From the NCBI GenBank assembly GCA_035610365.1, contig CM069433.1:191092760-191156759 (forward strand): a stretch of 64,000 nt of DNA, in the 5' to 3' direction. Of the stretch, positions 1-12,700 are shown in pieces (position 1 is the first letter of the stretch; each line of letters opens with the position of its first letter). The notes under the pieces are model-generated. The model was not told where the DNA came from. It worked only from the letters and a program-made list of their open reading frames with translations, and made no database searches. Both the position numbers and the translations under genes were made by a program. This stretch comes from Aquatica leii (Eukaryota; Arthropoda; Insecta; Coleoptera; Lampyridae).

Positions 1-660
1 TAATGATCCAGTTACCATTGGGTTGGTCTCTAGAACCAAAACGAAACAGGACTTTTAAAGGTTGATTGGCCAGATGTAGCACTTTGTCAGAGGAGTCGTG
101 GAAATTTTGGAAAGTAATTGCTTCTTTCACCTGCTCAGTGGACAGGTTAGTGGGTACATTTATGAGGGATAGGAACGATGACTACTGTCGAACGAAAGAT
201 AGGCGAGACAGATTTAACAGAAGGTATCTTGACCTTCTCAACAATTTTTAATCGTATTGCTTGGGCATAGGACAGTTGGACAGGAGACGCAGCAATGGCA
301 GTTGTGGAAAGCTTGTCTGATACGTTCTGCAAGACTGTTTCGACATCAGTTAAGGTATTGGCGATGTCAGCAGTTTGTTACGAAACGCGACAGCAAATAA
401 TGGATTTTCGAAATGTCGTTTGAAACCTGCTGACAATGTCAATCATCTCTGATTGACGGAAAGTCGTAATCTCACAGGCACAGATTACTTTTGTAAGACG
501 GAGGATATCTGCGTCGAAGGAGGATTCCATGCTGTCAGGTGAGGTCTTGGTAACGATTTCGTCATCGTTGTCTTTACGACGGCGCTTGGATGTGGCAGAT
601 TCAGTCTTCATTGCGAAGAAGGTTGAAGAAGTAGTGGAGGTAGAACGCGACAGCTCGACG
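1..660 (-). pseudogene. R1-like LINE ORF1 (gag-like) fragment
   Basis: Minus-strand pieces read like the gag-like first ORF of an R1-type LINE. One starts at ATG 611 (MKTESATSKRRRKDNDDE) and another lies at 332-147 (KIPSVKSVSPIFRSTVVIVP). The same protein is better preserved at 57451-57053 in the R1-like element within ACE intron 1, and flanking bases also match (for example 60-190 against 56930-57040). This copy has lost the stretch after the RSTVVIVP motif and carries stops and frameshifts. It lies downstream of the ACE gene. Confidence 0.7.
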
Positions 661-837
661 CTCGTGGAGTGCCGGCTGGAGAAATGAACTGTTCCCTGAT
701 ACTCCTTTAGCTGTTCACAAAAGGTTATTGTCAGAAACGGTTGAGCTTATAGTCTGTGAGTTGTCCACTTTTAACCTCGTGGAGGTAAGGGTCTAAACCA
801 TCGTAGAAAAAATCAACTTATCACAATAAACAACGTT

Positions 838-1975
838 GTGATAACATATTACAAAATTACTGTCGGCCTTAATTATCCGACTTCGCTTGATTGCTCACAA
901 ATATTAATTAATCGAAGTCCTTTCGCTTTAGCTAAAGATGAAAGATTTATTCGCCAATTGAAGAGATACCAGAGTCTTAGTCTACCGAAGCAGAGCTCTT
1001 CTAATATGAAGATACAATCCCAGTGCCTAGTGACAACGGACCCATCCTTTTCATTTCCTGACTTCTCGAGTCTTCCCAGGCTCGAACGGGTCATCTCATG
1101 TTCCTTGCGATTTTCCGAGAATTGTACAAGCCCCAAGGAGGGTCGTCTTTTAGAGCCTTTTATGTCCATAGAAATTAACAGGTCTTTATTAATTCTAATT
1201 AAAGCCTCTCAAGCGGAATCGATTCCTAGTGAACTCAAACAACTTTCACTGAGAAAACCTACTTTGAGAAAAACTACTTTGCCATTGCTGGGCGTCAGCT
1301 CATTTCTGGATTCCGATGGCATAATTCCCAATTCGCTTTCGATAAAAAGATCTCGTTCTCTTACAAGGAAAGCATCCGTTATTAAAGCTTATCGTTGAGC
1401 GTGAGCATATGCTGCACGCGGGCTCTCAGTTGTTGCTATCTTCAGTATCTTCATTACGCGATAGTTTTTGGATCACTTCTGGTCGAACTCTCACCAAGCA
1501 AGTCGTACATCGCTGTGTTACATGTTTTCGATTTGCACCAAAGTTGACCCAACCGATCATGGACAAGTTGCCATCTTCACGAGTTCAATTATCTCATTCT
1601 TTTCATGTTGTGGGTGTTGACTTTGCGGGCCCGGTCAAAGATCGCAAAGGTCGCGGTGCCAACGTTTCAAAGGCATATATTTGTTTATGTTAGTTTTTCA
1701 ACCAAAGCTTCTCACCTCGAATTGCTGACAGATTTATCAACAGAATCTTTTTTAGTTTTCGTAGATTTGTAGCGCGCCGTGGCAAACCCCTACAAGCATA
1801 CTCTGACAACGGAACAAACTTCGTTGGTGCAAAACCGTCACGTCCGAAGGAATTAATTGACAGTTTGCACCGGCACGCAGTTTTCTCTTTGGAGGATTGT
1901 GGGAAGCAGGCATCAAGTCCTGTAAGCATCACCTCAAGCTGTAATAGGAAGATGTATACTAACATTTGAAGATAA
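838..1975 (+). mobile_element. BEL/Pao LTR retrotransposon pol remnant (inter-RT region and integrase N-terminus)
   Basis: Open segment 838-1398 resembles the spacer between RNase H and integrase of BEL/Pao elements. Segment 1409-1693 opens with the integrase zinc-binding region (HAGSQLLL then RCVTC) and continues with PIMDKLPSSRV and VVGVDFAGPV, which carries the first catalytic Asp. After 1690 the frame breaks, but residues such as FSTKASHLELLTDLSTESFL and AYSDNGTNFVGA (second Asp) are readable with shifts. No LTRs are visible. It is a truncated, inactive copy just downstream of the ACE 3' end. Confidence 0.8.
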
Positions 1976-2095
1976 TAGCACTAGTTGCATAGCGCTGACA
2001 CCACATCTTAGCACGTTGGGATGTGGTACGATTCTGATCATACATTAAAATACTTGTGGTTGAGTGAATGTAATGAAAAAATACAATAAAATTAT

Positions 2096-2101
2096 TTTAT
2101 T
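2096..2101 (-). terminator. Putative polyadenylation signal of the ACE gene
   Basis: AATAAA on the minus strand, about 58 bases past the stop codon at 2159. The position suits a short 3' UTR. The surrounding sequence is very AT-rich, so a chance match is possible. Confidence 0.45.
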
Positions 2102-2158
2102 AATAAAAAAGTAAAACATTAATTCATAATAGAAAATTATATTACATGCTACATAAAA

Positions 2159-5100
2159 CTACCTTCTTTTATATCTCTTATAGCCGTAAAAACTCAAGGC
2201 TGCTACTAGCAAAACTCCTATTACGCTACCCACTACAATAGGAACAATCTGACTTTTGTCGTCGTCTGAAGTTTGAGCCTTCAGATATTCCCTTAACGGT
2301 TCAAAATACTCTAATAACGCATCGGCGTTTAATTCTGTTTCTCCAGTCATTTCGCGTAGAGCTTCGCTCCAATGCTTACTTGAACCCAACGAGAGACCTT
2401 TTCTGTAAGAGCTTTGGTAGTAGAACACAAAACACAGAAAAATTATTTTACCTTAACTTCTCGCCAGCTTTTAGCGACTTATAAAAATCGCATTTGTGCA
2501 ATGGAATAGATTTGTCATCGAAATATTCACCGGCTTCTTTACAAAGAGCTTTGTAAATTTGGAATTGTAAAATTTGGGCGACGAAGTAACTACAAAAAAT
2601 TTGTACAATTTAGTGAATGAATTTTAGAGTGATACATACTTGATGTATTGAGCATCACCGGGAACGTGAAATTTTGCACCAGGATCAAAATCATCTTCGC
2701 TCCGATCTACTGGAGGTTTAATTCCTTGGTACTCTTTCCGATATTTCCACCAAAGCGAGTTATATTCCTTTTCACTTACGTTACCGGCAAATACTTCCCA
2801 TCTCCATTTATCAACTAAGAGACCAAATGGTAGAAACGATACTCGTTCGAGGGCCATTTCCATTAAAGCGTTAATTGAAGCTTCTGCAGTATCCTCATAG
2901 TTATTCAGCAAACCAATAGCCGTTAAATGTTTTGGAGTTGCAACTGATAGAGCGATTGCGTCGCCAATTGCCTCATGAAATCCTGGATTTGCAGAATCTC
3001 TGAACGCTTTTGGTTGATCTTTGTATAATATAAAGTACTGAATATGACCCATTTCGTGGTGTATAGTTATGAAATCTTCGTGATTAATTTCAGTGCACAT
3101 TTTTATCCTAAAAAACAGAAAGAAATTAACATATTTGTGCGGTACCTTTGGACGGAGAAGGTCGTATTTTACGTTTAAGGCAACGTCAAAACTAAATACA
3201 AGTGAGAAATAGGAGAAGTTAGTGAGCGAAGGAACTGGAGATAGTAGTGGTAGTAAGAGGACAGGAGAGAGAAGTAGGTAACGGAGGAAGGGTGTAAGGG
3301 CAAGAACTAACAAATAATTAAGTGAAAAATGTAAAACCGTGGTAGAGAAGTATAAAACTGTGACGAACAAGTTAAAGGGGAATAAACAATACAATTGAGA
3401 AGGTCAGTGATAAAAGATAAACTCCTAGGTTAATGTAAATTATTGCATTTAATACGAAATTAAAGCGATACTAGTACAAATGGGACGTTTTAAACACGAA
3501 AAGAAGTACGGAGGAATAAAAAGTAAAAAGGAATGCATAACAGAGAGAGAGAGAGGAAGAGGAAAATTAATGAGAGATGATAAACGAGATGTAGGAAAAC
3601 ATGCAAGGAATAAAGCAAGAAATCAAAAAAATAAAAAAGAAATATGAGAAAGGGTAAAGAAGTGGAAGAAAGAAAAAGAGCAACTGGTAGAGAGAACAGA
3701 AAAACTAGAGAAAAATGCGGAAGACGAGGAAAGATGGAAAAGGAAGAATAATATTGTAATAAAGGGGTGGAGAAGTGAAAAACCACAAAAAGAGTTAGCA
3801 TTAATGCTTGAAGAAAAATTGAATGAAAAAGTGGAAGTGAAAAAGGTGACAGTAATAAACAAAGAGAAGAAAAAGAGGAACTGGTAGAGAGAACAGAAAA
3901 ACTAGAGAAAAATGCGAAAGACGAGGAAAAATGGAAAAGGAAAAATAATATTGTAATAAAGGGGTAAAGAAGTAAAGAATCACAAAAGGAATTAGTATTG
4001 ATGCTGGAAGAAAAATTAAACGTGAAATTAGAAGTTAAAAAAGTGACAGTGGTAAATAGAATTAAGGAAAATTAGATAGTGGTCGCGGATATGGGAGGAT
4101 TAAAGGAAAAGCAGAAAGTGATAGAGGAAAAAGAGAAAATTAAGGAACACAAGAATTTATATAAATTAGGATTTGACATGGGAAGAAAAAAGGGGACAAA
4201 GAGAAATAATGAACAGAGCGGTGGAGAAAAGAGCGGAAGGGAAATGAGTATGGGTAGGGCACAGGAAAATGGAGATAGAAAAATACATATGGAAAGACAG
4301 AGACAGGGAGCTGAGCAGAGAAAGAGGAGAAGCAATAGCTACCCAAACGGCAAAAAACTAAAGGACGAAGGGGCGGCGATAAAGGAAAGAAAGTTGACGA
4401 AATGGCAAAGAAAAGGAATAATGAGTGATGGAAAGGGAAAAGAAAAAGAAAGAGAAAAAAGTAAGGAAGAAGCACAAGGGGAGGTGAATGAACTGAGAGT
4501 ATTGTTTTGGAACGTAGCGGGAATAAAAAATAAGATAACAAAATTTTTGGGAGTATATCAAGGAATAGAATGTAGTGGGATTACAGGAGACATAGATGAA
4601 AGAAAAAGGATGAGAGTAATGGGGAAAAGAGTTGCGGGAGGAATCTAAGTGGGTGATGCAACATGCAGAAAGAGAGAAGAGTATAGAGAGAGCTAAGGGG
4701 GGTATAATAACAGAAATAAGAAGAAAATGGTTGAGTCAGGAAGAAAAAGAAAAAGTGTAACAGAGAAGAGGAATTATAGAAAGGAACATACAGTGAAAAA
4801 AAAACAAAAATAAAAATAGTGCCGGTTTATAGCAGTAGAATGATAGAGACAAGAAAGAACATAGAAGAGATGATACAAGAGAGAAAGGGATTGATAATAT
4901 TAAAAGGAGACTTTAACGCAAGAATAGGGGTAGAGGGGGGAATACAAAAAAGAAAAGGGACGGGAAAGAGACAAACAAAGGACAAAGTAATAAATAAAGA
5001 GAGAGAAGAACTGCTGGAAATGTGCAACGAAAGGGAGTGGGAAATAATGAATGGAAACAGAGAAGAAACGGGAATGGGAGAGTATACGAACATAGAAAGA

Positions 5101-8100
5101 AGGGGAGAATCAATAACAGATGTTGTAACGACAAATGAAAAGGCTGGAGAAAAAGTGAAGACATTTAAGCTGGAAGAAAGAGTGGAGTCATACTACCAAC
5201 CACTGGAATTGACAATGGGAAGAAGAGAAAGAAAAGAGAGAGTTAAAGATGAGGAGTATATAACAATAAATGTGGGACAGGACAGTATGGACAGAGAAGG
5301 GATTACAAGAGAGTGTAGAGGAAATGAAAGAGATGATGGGGAAAGCAACAGAGAAAGTCAGATTTAGAAAGTGGAAAGGGGAGAAAACAGGATGGTAGAA
5401 ATTATGGGATAAAGAATGCAAGTAGGCAAAGAAAAAAGCAAGAAGCAAGGGAAGAAAAAAAAGTAGAATATAAAGAAACAAAAATCTACAAGAAAACATG
5501 CGAGAGAAAGAAGGAAGAAAACAAAAAGAAACAAGAGGACCATATCAAAGGAATAAAAACGGAAGAACATGTATGGAAATACCTAAAGAAAAAAAGGAAG
5601 AGAAAATAGACGACAACGGGAATATAAATAAAAGAATGAGGGAGATATTTTAGGAACTTGGGCGAAAAACAAAATCAGAAAGAAGAAGAAAGGCATAGAA
5701 AAGCAGTAGTAGTAAGTCTGGAAGAAGGAGATAGAAACAGAATAAACGAACACGAAGCAATAGAGGCAATAAAGCAGGTAAAAAAGGGAAGGCGACAGGG
5801 GAAGATAGGATACAAGACGAATAGTGAGTACACTGGGAAAAAAATGTAGCAAACAGATGACGGAAATAGTGAATAAAATATAGAAATGGGTAGAATTCCC
5901 GGAGAGATGGAGAGAGGGAATAATATGCCCAATACACAAAAAAGGAGACAGAAAGGAAGTGAAGAATTACAGAGGGGTGACATTATTAGGCACGGCATAA
6001 CGCGAGAGGGGGGAATACAAGAAAGGAAAAGGACGGGAAAGAGACAAAGGACAAAGTGATAAATAAAGAGGGGAAAGAACTGCTGAAAATGTGCAACGTA
6101 AGGGAGTGGAAAATAATGAATGGGAACAGAGTAGAAAGAGGAATAGGGAAATATACGTACATAGAAGGAAAGGGAGAATCAATAATAAATTTTGTAATGA
6201 CAAATGAAGAGGCTGGAGAAAAGGTGAACACATTTAATGTAGGAGAAAGAGTGAACCACGAACCATTGGAATTGACAACGGAAGCAAGAGAAAGAGAAGA
6301 GAGAGAAAAAAGATGAATGAATGAAACAGAACAAAAGACAGGTGGACGGAAGAGGTTATAAAAAGATACAAAAAGGGAATAAGGAAAACGGAATGGGTAG
6401 AAAAGGGATTACAAAAGACTGTGAGGGAAATCAAAGAGATGACGGAGAAGGCAACAGAGGAAGTCAGATTTAAAAAGTGAAAGAGGGAGAAAACAGGATG
6501 GAAGAAATGGTGGGACAGAGAATGCATAAAGGCAAAGAAAAAAAAACAAGAGGACAATTAAAACAGTGAAAAAGTGAGGAAAGAAAGAAGCAGTAAAAAT
6601 TTACAAGAAAACATGCGAGAGAAAGATGGAAGAAAACAAAAAGAAACAATAGGATCAGATCAAAAGAATAAAAACGAAAGATATATCGAAATATCTAAAG
6701 AAAGAAAGGAAGAGAAAATGAACGACAAAGGGAATACAAATAAAAGAATGGGAGAGATATTGCTGCTGGGGAGTACAAAATCAGAAAGGAGAAGAAAGGC
6801 AAAGAAGTAGTAGTAAGACGGGAAGAAGGAGATGGAAATAGAATACGGGAAAGAAAATGTAGCAAAAAGAATGATGGAAATAGTAAATAAAATATAGAAA
6901 AGGGAAGGATTCCCATAGGGATGCAGAGAGGGAATAACATGCCCGATACACAAAACAGGAGAAGTAAAGAATTACAGAGGGGTGATATTATTAAGCACCG
7001 TATACAAATTATATCCCACAGGGCTACAAGGAAGACTACAGAAGAAAATAGATGAAAGGAGTTTGGTACCAGACGAACAAGCGAGATTCAGAAAGGGAAG
7101 AAAACTGATAGACAACATATATATATATATATTGAAACACTTGGCGAATAGAGACGTAGATACAAAAAAGGGAAAAATAGTGGCACGGTTCGTATATTTA
7201 AAAGTCGCTTTTGATAGAGTGAATAAGGAAAACCACGAATGCATGAGAAGGAAAAAATAAATGAAGGGTTAATAGAAAAAATGGAGAAAATTTACGAAGA
7301 AACAAGGAGCAGGGTAAAAGTTAATAAAAAGGAGAGTGAGAAATTTGTTACAGGGAGAGGGTTTAAGACAGGGATGCCCACTGAGCGCAAGCCTGCTTGC
7401 AGTATATACGGGGGATTTGGAGGAGACAATGAGAGGACAACAGATAGAAGCGATAGCAGTATAGAAAGTGAAGATGTGTGATTTGGCGTGTGCGGATGAC
7501 ATAATGTTGGTGGCTAAGAAGGAAAAGGAAATGAAGGAGATGATAAAGACGCTGGAAAAATACATGAAAAAAAAGGAAGTAAATACGGAGAAAACCAAAA
7601 TAATGGTGTTTAGAAAAGGAGGAAAAAAAACAGGTTAATAGGACAAGTGTGGAGTGTGGGGAAAGATTGTTTGGGGTGGACATAAAAAAGAAGGCCTGTG
7701 TTTGAGAAACTAATAAAAAGTGTGGTGATATATGGACCGAAATATAGGGGTGGAAGGAGTATAAAGCGGTAGAAACGATACAAGAAAAATACTGGAAATG
7801 GGTATTAGGGCTAGATAGAGAAACACCGGGGATATTATAAGAGAGGAAGTGCAGGCAGAAAAAATAAGAGTAGAGACAGGAAAAAGGGATATAAAATACG
7901 AGGAAGAACTAGGGGAAAGAACCGATTACAAAATACCACAGGAATGTTGGAAGAGATAAAGGGAGAAAGAGTAAAGTACGTGCAGGATAACAGAGAAAAA
8001 GTAGAGAGATTAAGGGAAGAGGAAGTAGGGGTAAGAGAGGAAATGATAAAGAGAGATAGGGACATCGAAAAGCAAGAAAGATAGACAAAGATAAACAAGG

Positions 8101-9761
8101 TCAGATATAATATGAATTTTAAAATTATCAAGGGAGAAGAGTTCCAGAATATCTAAAGGGGAAAGAGAACAAAAACAAGAAGAAGAAAAAATGATAGCAA
8201 GCTTCAGATGTGGGAACGCAGAGTTAGGAAATAAATACTAAAGAAAATAAAAGGAAAGGATGCGCAGACTATGTGGAGAAGAGGCGGAAGAACATAGGAA
8301 TAAATGTAGGGAGTTAAGAGAAGAGGTTAAGAAAGGATGGAAGAAGTATGGAGAAAGAGGAAACAGCTAAGAGGAGATGAGGAAAAAACACATAGGTGAA
8401 CAAATAAAGATAAACTACCACAGTAAGAATTTAACAATTTTTAGAAAAATAATACAAACCTAAAATCTTTTCCGTTTGAGAAATCTATAGCAGATGCGTG
8501 ACACAAAATGTCACGATCGGGTGGTTTTTCTATAACTGCGCCCAAAGACACGTTGTATGACATTGCATTTGATTCTAATCCGAGAGATTGATAAAAGTTG
8601 TCGGACATTTCGAACATGTTTAAGATAGAACAATTTTGACTTAGAAGTCCTTCTGTGATATTAGCTGCGCTAGCGGTGGGATACGGTTTGACTATTGAAA
8701 ACAAATTAGTCCAAGTTTGTGCCCACATATTACCTAGAAATTAAAATTTAATCAACACGAATTTTTGATTTGAATCGTTACCCAACAAATGCGCCGGAAT
8801 TAAATTGTCCGAAACGTCTAATTGATCTTTATAGCGCTCTTTTAGTTTTTTCATAACAAATGTATGGAGTTCGCTATACAATGGTTTTACTTGATTCCAT
8901 AAGTTGTCTATGTCATCGATAAACGTAGGCGACTCATAAAAGCTTCTCCATACTTCTCCTTTGTCCTTAAATCCTAAAAAGAACACTATTATTGCATTGG
9001 TATAAATTTAATATTACCATCAGCTAGAGCGGCTTCATTAGATAACTTCACGTATTTGATGTATTTATCCTTAATTGGTTTTCCACTGGCGCTTCTCCAG
9101 CTACTCCATACGTACTTCAACTCTTCGTAATTGGTAGAACTGGCCATAATTGCTTCAAGATCTTGAATAAAACGCCATTAACACGGGTGTTACTAAAACA
9201 TGTTATAATTTACCTGGTTCTAAATTCAAACCCTCGCTCTCTAAATCACATTCCTGTTTTGTGAAAGGACAAACTTTTGCTTTACTAAAAACATTCGTCA
9301 TCTCAGCGCTTGTGGTCATATACTCTTTATATTTTTCGGTATCTAAAGCCCCGTTTCCTAAAATCTTCAATTTGCTGAGTTGCCTTTGAATTTGTTCGTT
9401 TGCGTAATCAGACTCGTTTAGATTTTTAAAGTAACTGTTTACGTAGACTTTGTTGAAATTGGCTAATCTTATAGAAGCCGCGATTTGTTCGTTTTCTTTA
9501 TCAATATTCGAAACGTCGGTTAAGTAGTTCCATTCGGCAAGAATGCTATCGTAAGTTGCTTTAGAAGCGGACGGTTCATAATCGATTTTTAAAAAGTTGC
9601 TTAATTCCGTTTCGTCCGTTAAAGGACCGTTTTCTTCTTTAAGAAAATCAAACAACGGTTGAAAGTATTCAAGTAATGCGTCTGCTTGTAACTCTCTAGA
9701 ACCTGTCATTTTTTCCAGGACGTCTTTCCAATGCTCGCTTTTTCCTAATTTCAATCCGGCT
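2159..9761 (-). CDS. ACE domain 4 plus C-terminal membrane anchor (exons 23-29)
   Basis: Exon 23 (9761-9214) finishes domain 3 and encodes an unusually long uninterrupted start of domain 4. Exons 24-29 are 9161-9018, 8973-8782, 8733-8460, 3107-2640, 2589-2452 and 2402-2159. HEMGH is encoded at 3044-3058, followed by FHEAIGDAI. The active-site loop reads CHASAIDF, with Ile in place of the Trp seen in the other three domains. The domain lacks the intron after WWxYR and instead has a private one after KDFR (8459-3108), which holds LINE copy 1. Exon 29 ends the domain, then encodes a spacer, a hydrophobic helix ([20 protein letters not shown], about residues 2373-2392), a basic tail YGYKRYKRR and a TAG stop at 2161-2159. 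This marks a type I membrane protein with the catalytic domains outside the cell. Confidence 0.9.
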
Positions 9762-12700
9762 CTAAAAATTTACAAAATATATACAAAAAAGAGTTGGCGG
9801 AGGAATATGAGTGGGTGGTGCAACATGCAGAAAAAAAGAAGAATAAAGGGAAAGCAAAGGGGGGTATAATACCAGGAATAAGAAAAAAATGGATGAATCA
9901 GGAAAAGAAAGAAAAAGTGCAACAAAGAAGAGGAGTTGTAGAAAGGAACATACAGTGGGGAAAAACAAAAATAAAAGTAGTGACGGTTTATAGCAGTAGA
10001 ATGAAAGAGACAAAAAAACATAAAAGAGATGATAGAAGAGAGGGAGGAGGGATTAATAATAGTAGGAGAAGATTTCAACGCAAGAATAGGGGAAGATGGG
10101 GAAATACAAAAAAGAAAAGGAACGGGAAAGAGACAAACAAAGAACAAAGTAATAAATAAAGAGGAAGAAGAACTGCTGGAAATGTGCAACGAAAAAAGGT
10201 GGGAAATTATGAATGGGAACAGAGTAGAAGAAGGATTGAGGGAATATACGTACATAAAAGGAAAGGGAGAATCAATAATAGATTTTGTAATGACAAATGA
10301 AGAAGCTGGAGAAAAGGGAAAGACATTTAAAGTGGGAGAAAGGGTAGAGTCAGACCACCAACCACTGGAATTGACAATGGAAGGAAGAGAAAGAGAAGAG
10401 AGAGAAAAAGATGAGGAGTACAAAACAAAAAAAAATGGACAGAGGAGGGTATAAAAAGATATAAAGAGAGAATAGGGAAAACGGTATGGGTACAGAAGAG
10501 ATTACAAGAGAGTGTGGAGGAAATGAGGGAGATAATGGAGAAAGCAACAGAAAGTCATATTTAGATAGTGGAAGGAGGAGAAAACAGGATGAAAGAAATG
10601 GTGGGATAGAGAATGCAAGGAAGCAAAGAAAAATGCAAGGAGAGCATTAAGACAGTGGAAAAAAGGGAGGAAAGAAAAAGAAGAATAAAAAAAGCAGTAA
10701 AAATATACAAGAAAACATGCGAGAGAAAGAAGGAAGGAAACTAAAAGAAACAACTGCAGCATATCAAAGGAATAAAAACGGAAGATCTATGGAAGTACCT
10801 AAAGAAAGAAAGAAAAAAAACATGACGACAAAGGCAATACAAATTAAAGAATGGGAGATATATTTTAGGAACCTGCTGGGAGGGGAAGAACAAAATCTGA
10901 AAAGACGCAGTAGTAAGACGGGAAGAAGGAGATAGGGATAGAATAAATGAAGACGAAGTAATAGAGGCAACAAAAAAGATAAAAAAAGGAAAGGCGGTAG
11001 GAGAAGGTGGGATTCAAGGCGAAGAGTGGGTATACGGGGAAGAAAATGTAGCAAAAAAGATGACGGAAATACTAAACAAAATATGGAAAGGGGAAGGATT
11101 CCCCGAGAGATGGAGAGAGGGAATAATATGCCCAATCCATAAAAAGGAGAAAGTAGTAAAGTCAAGAATTACAGAGGGGTAACATTATTAAGCACGGCAT
11201 ACAAATTATATTCTACAGTACTATAAGGAAGACTGCAGAAGGAAATAGGGAAAAGAAGTTTGGTACCAGACGGACAAGCGGGATTCAGAAAAGGAAGAAG
11301 AGTGATAGACAACATATACTCAAGCACTTGGCAAATAAAGAGTTAGAAAAAAAGGAGGGAAATGATGGCACTATTCGTAGATTTTAAAGTGAACAGGAAA
11401 CAACTGTGGGAATACATGAAGAGAAACAAAATCAATGTAAGATTAATAGAAAGGATAGAAGAAATCTACGAAGAAACGAGGAGCAGGGTCAAAGTGAATA
11501 GGGAAGAGAGCGAGAAATTCATTACAAAGAGAGGGTTGAGACAAGGATGCCCACTGAACCCAAGCCTGTTCGCATTATATACGGGGGATCTGGAGGAGAC
11601 AATGAGAGGACAACAGACAGGAGGGATAGTGGTAGGGAAAGCGAAGATATGGTCGCTAGCGTATGCGGATGACATAGTGTTGGTGGCTAAGGAGGAAAAG
11701 GAGATGAAAGAGATGATGTAAACGCTGGAAAAATACATGAAAAAAAAAAGAAATGGAAGTAAACACGGAGAAAACAAAAATGATGGTAGTTAGGAAATGA
11801 GGGGGGAAAAGAAAAAGAGAGGAGTGGAAATAGAGGGATGAAGAAGTGCAGCAAGTGATGGAATTTACATACCTGGGCTACACGATGAAGCAGGATTATA
11901 AGGAGGGAGAACACATAAAGGAAAGGGTGAGCAAAGGAATCAGGTTGGTAGGACAAGTGTGGGGTGTGGGGGTAAGAGTATTCGAGATGGATATAGCAAA
12001 AAAGAAAGTTGCTGTTTGAAAAGTTAAGAAAGGGGGTGGTGATGTATGGAGAGGAAATATGGGGCTGGAAGGAGTAGAGGGGGTAGAGGGGCTACAGGAA
12101 ATATACTGGAAATGGGTTTTGGGACTGGACAGAGATACACCGGGGTATATTGTGAGAGAGGAGGTACAGGTAGCAAAAATAAGAGTAGAGACAGGAAAAA
12201 GGGCCATAAAATACGAGGAAGAACTGAGGGAAAGAACATAATGCAAAATACTGCAAGAATGTTGGAAAGAGATAAAGGGAGGAAAAGTGAAGTACGGGCA
12301 GGAGGGCAGATAAGAGTATTACAAAAAAAGAGGACGCGAGAGATGAAGTGGAGAGATTAAGAAAAGAGGGAGTAGGGGTAAGCGAAGAAATAATAAGGGG
12401 AGATAGGCACATCGAAAAACAAGAAAGATGGACAAGGATAAAAGAGGGCAGATATAATAGAAATTAAGAGTGAAGGAGTGCCAGAATATTTAAAGGATAT
12501 AGAGAATAAAAGCAACAAAAAGAAAAAAATGATAGCACCGTTCAGATGTGGGAACGAGCAGTTAGGTAACAAATACTGGAAAAAAGAAGAAGAAAAAATG
12601 TGCAGGCTATATGGAGAAGAGACGGAGGACCTCAATTACATGAAAGATAAATGCAGTGAATTAAGAGACGAGGTTATGAGAATAGAGGAAATCTTAGACG

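Larger units (their letters stand above)
3137..8426 (+). mobile_element. Purine-rich APE-type LINE, copy 1 (in ACE intron 26)
   Basis: A decayed non-LTR retrotransposon on the strand opposite the ACE gene. The 5' end at about 3137 (gtgcggtac) matches the start of copy 3 at 28933. Segment 4079-4648 ends with [12 protein letters not shown], the opening of an apurinic endonuclease domain. Segment 4819-5367 has the endonuclease motif GDFNARIG. Reverse transcriptase pieces follow ([38 protein letters not shown] near 7490-7530). The end is near 8426 (aaataaagataaac tail). Possible degraded target duplications flank it (about 3123-3136 and 8427-8440). Internal duplications are listed separately. The sense strand is extremely rich in A and G. 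No RNase H is recognised. Confidence 0.8.

Noticed and set aside
3490-8131. Many long minus-strand open frames rich in Phe, Leu, Ser and Pro
   Set aside because: They are the complement of the purine-rich LINE and look like membrane proteins only because the strand is pyrimidine-rich.
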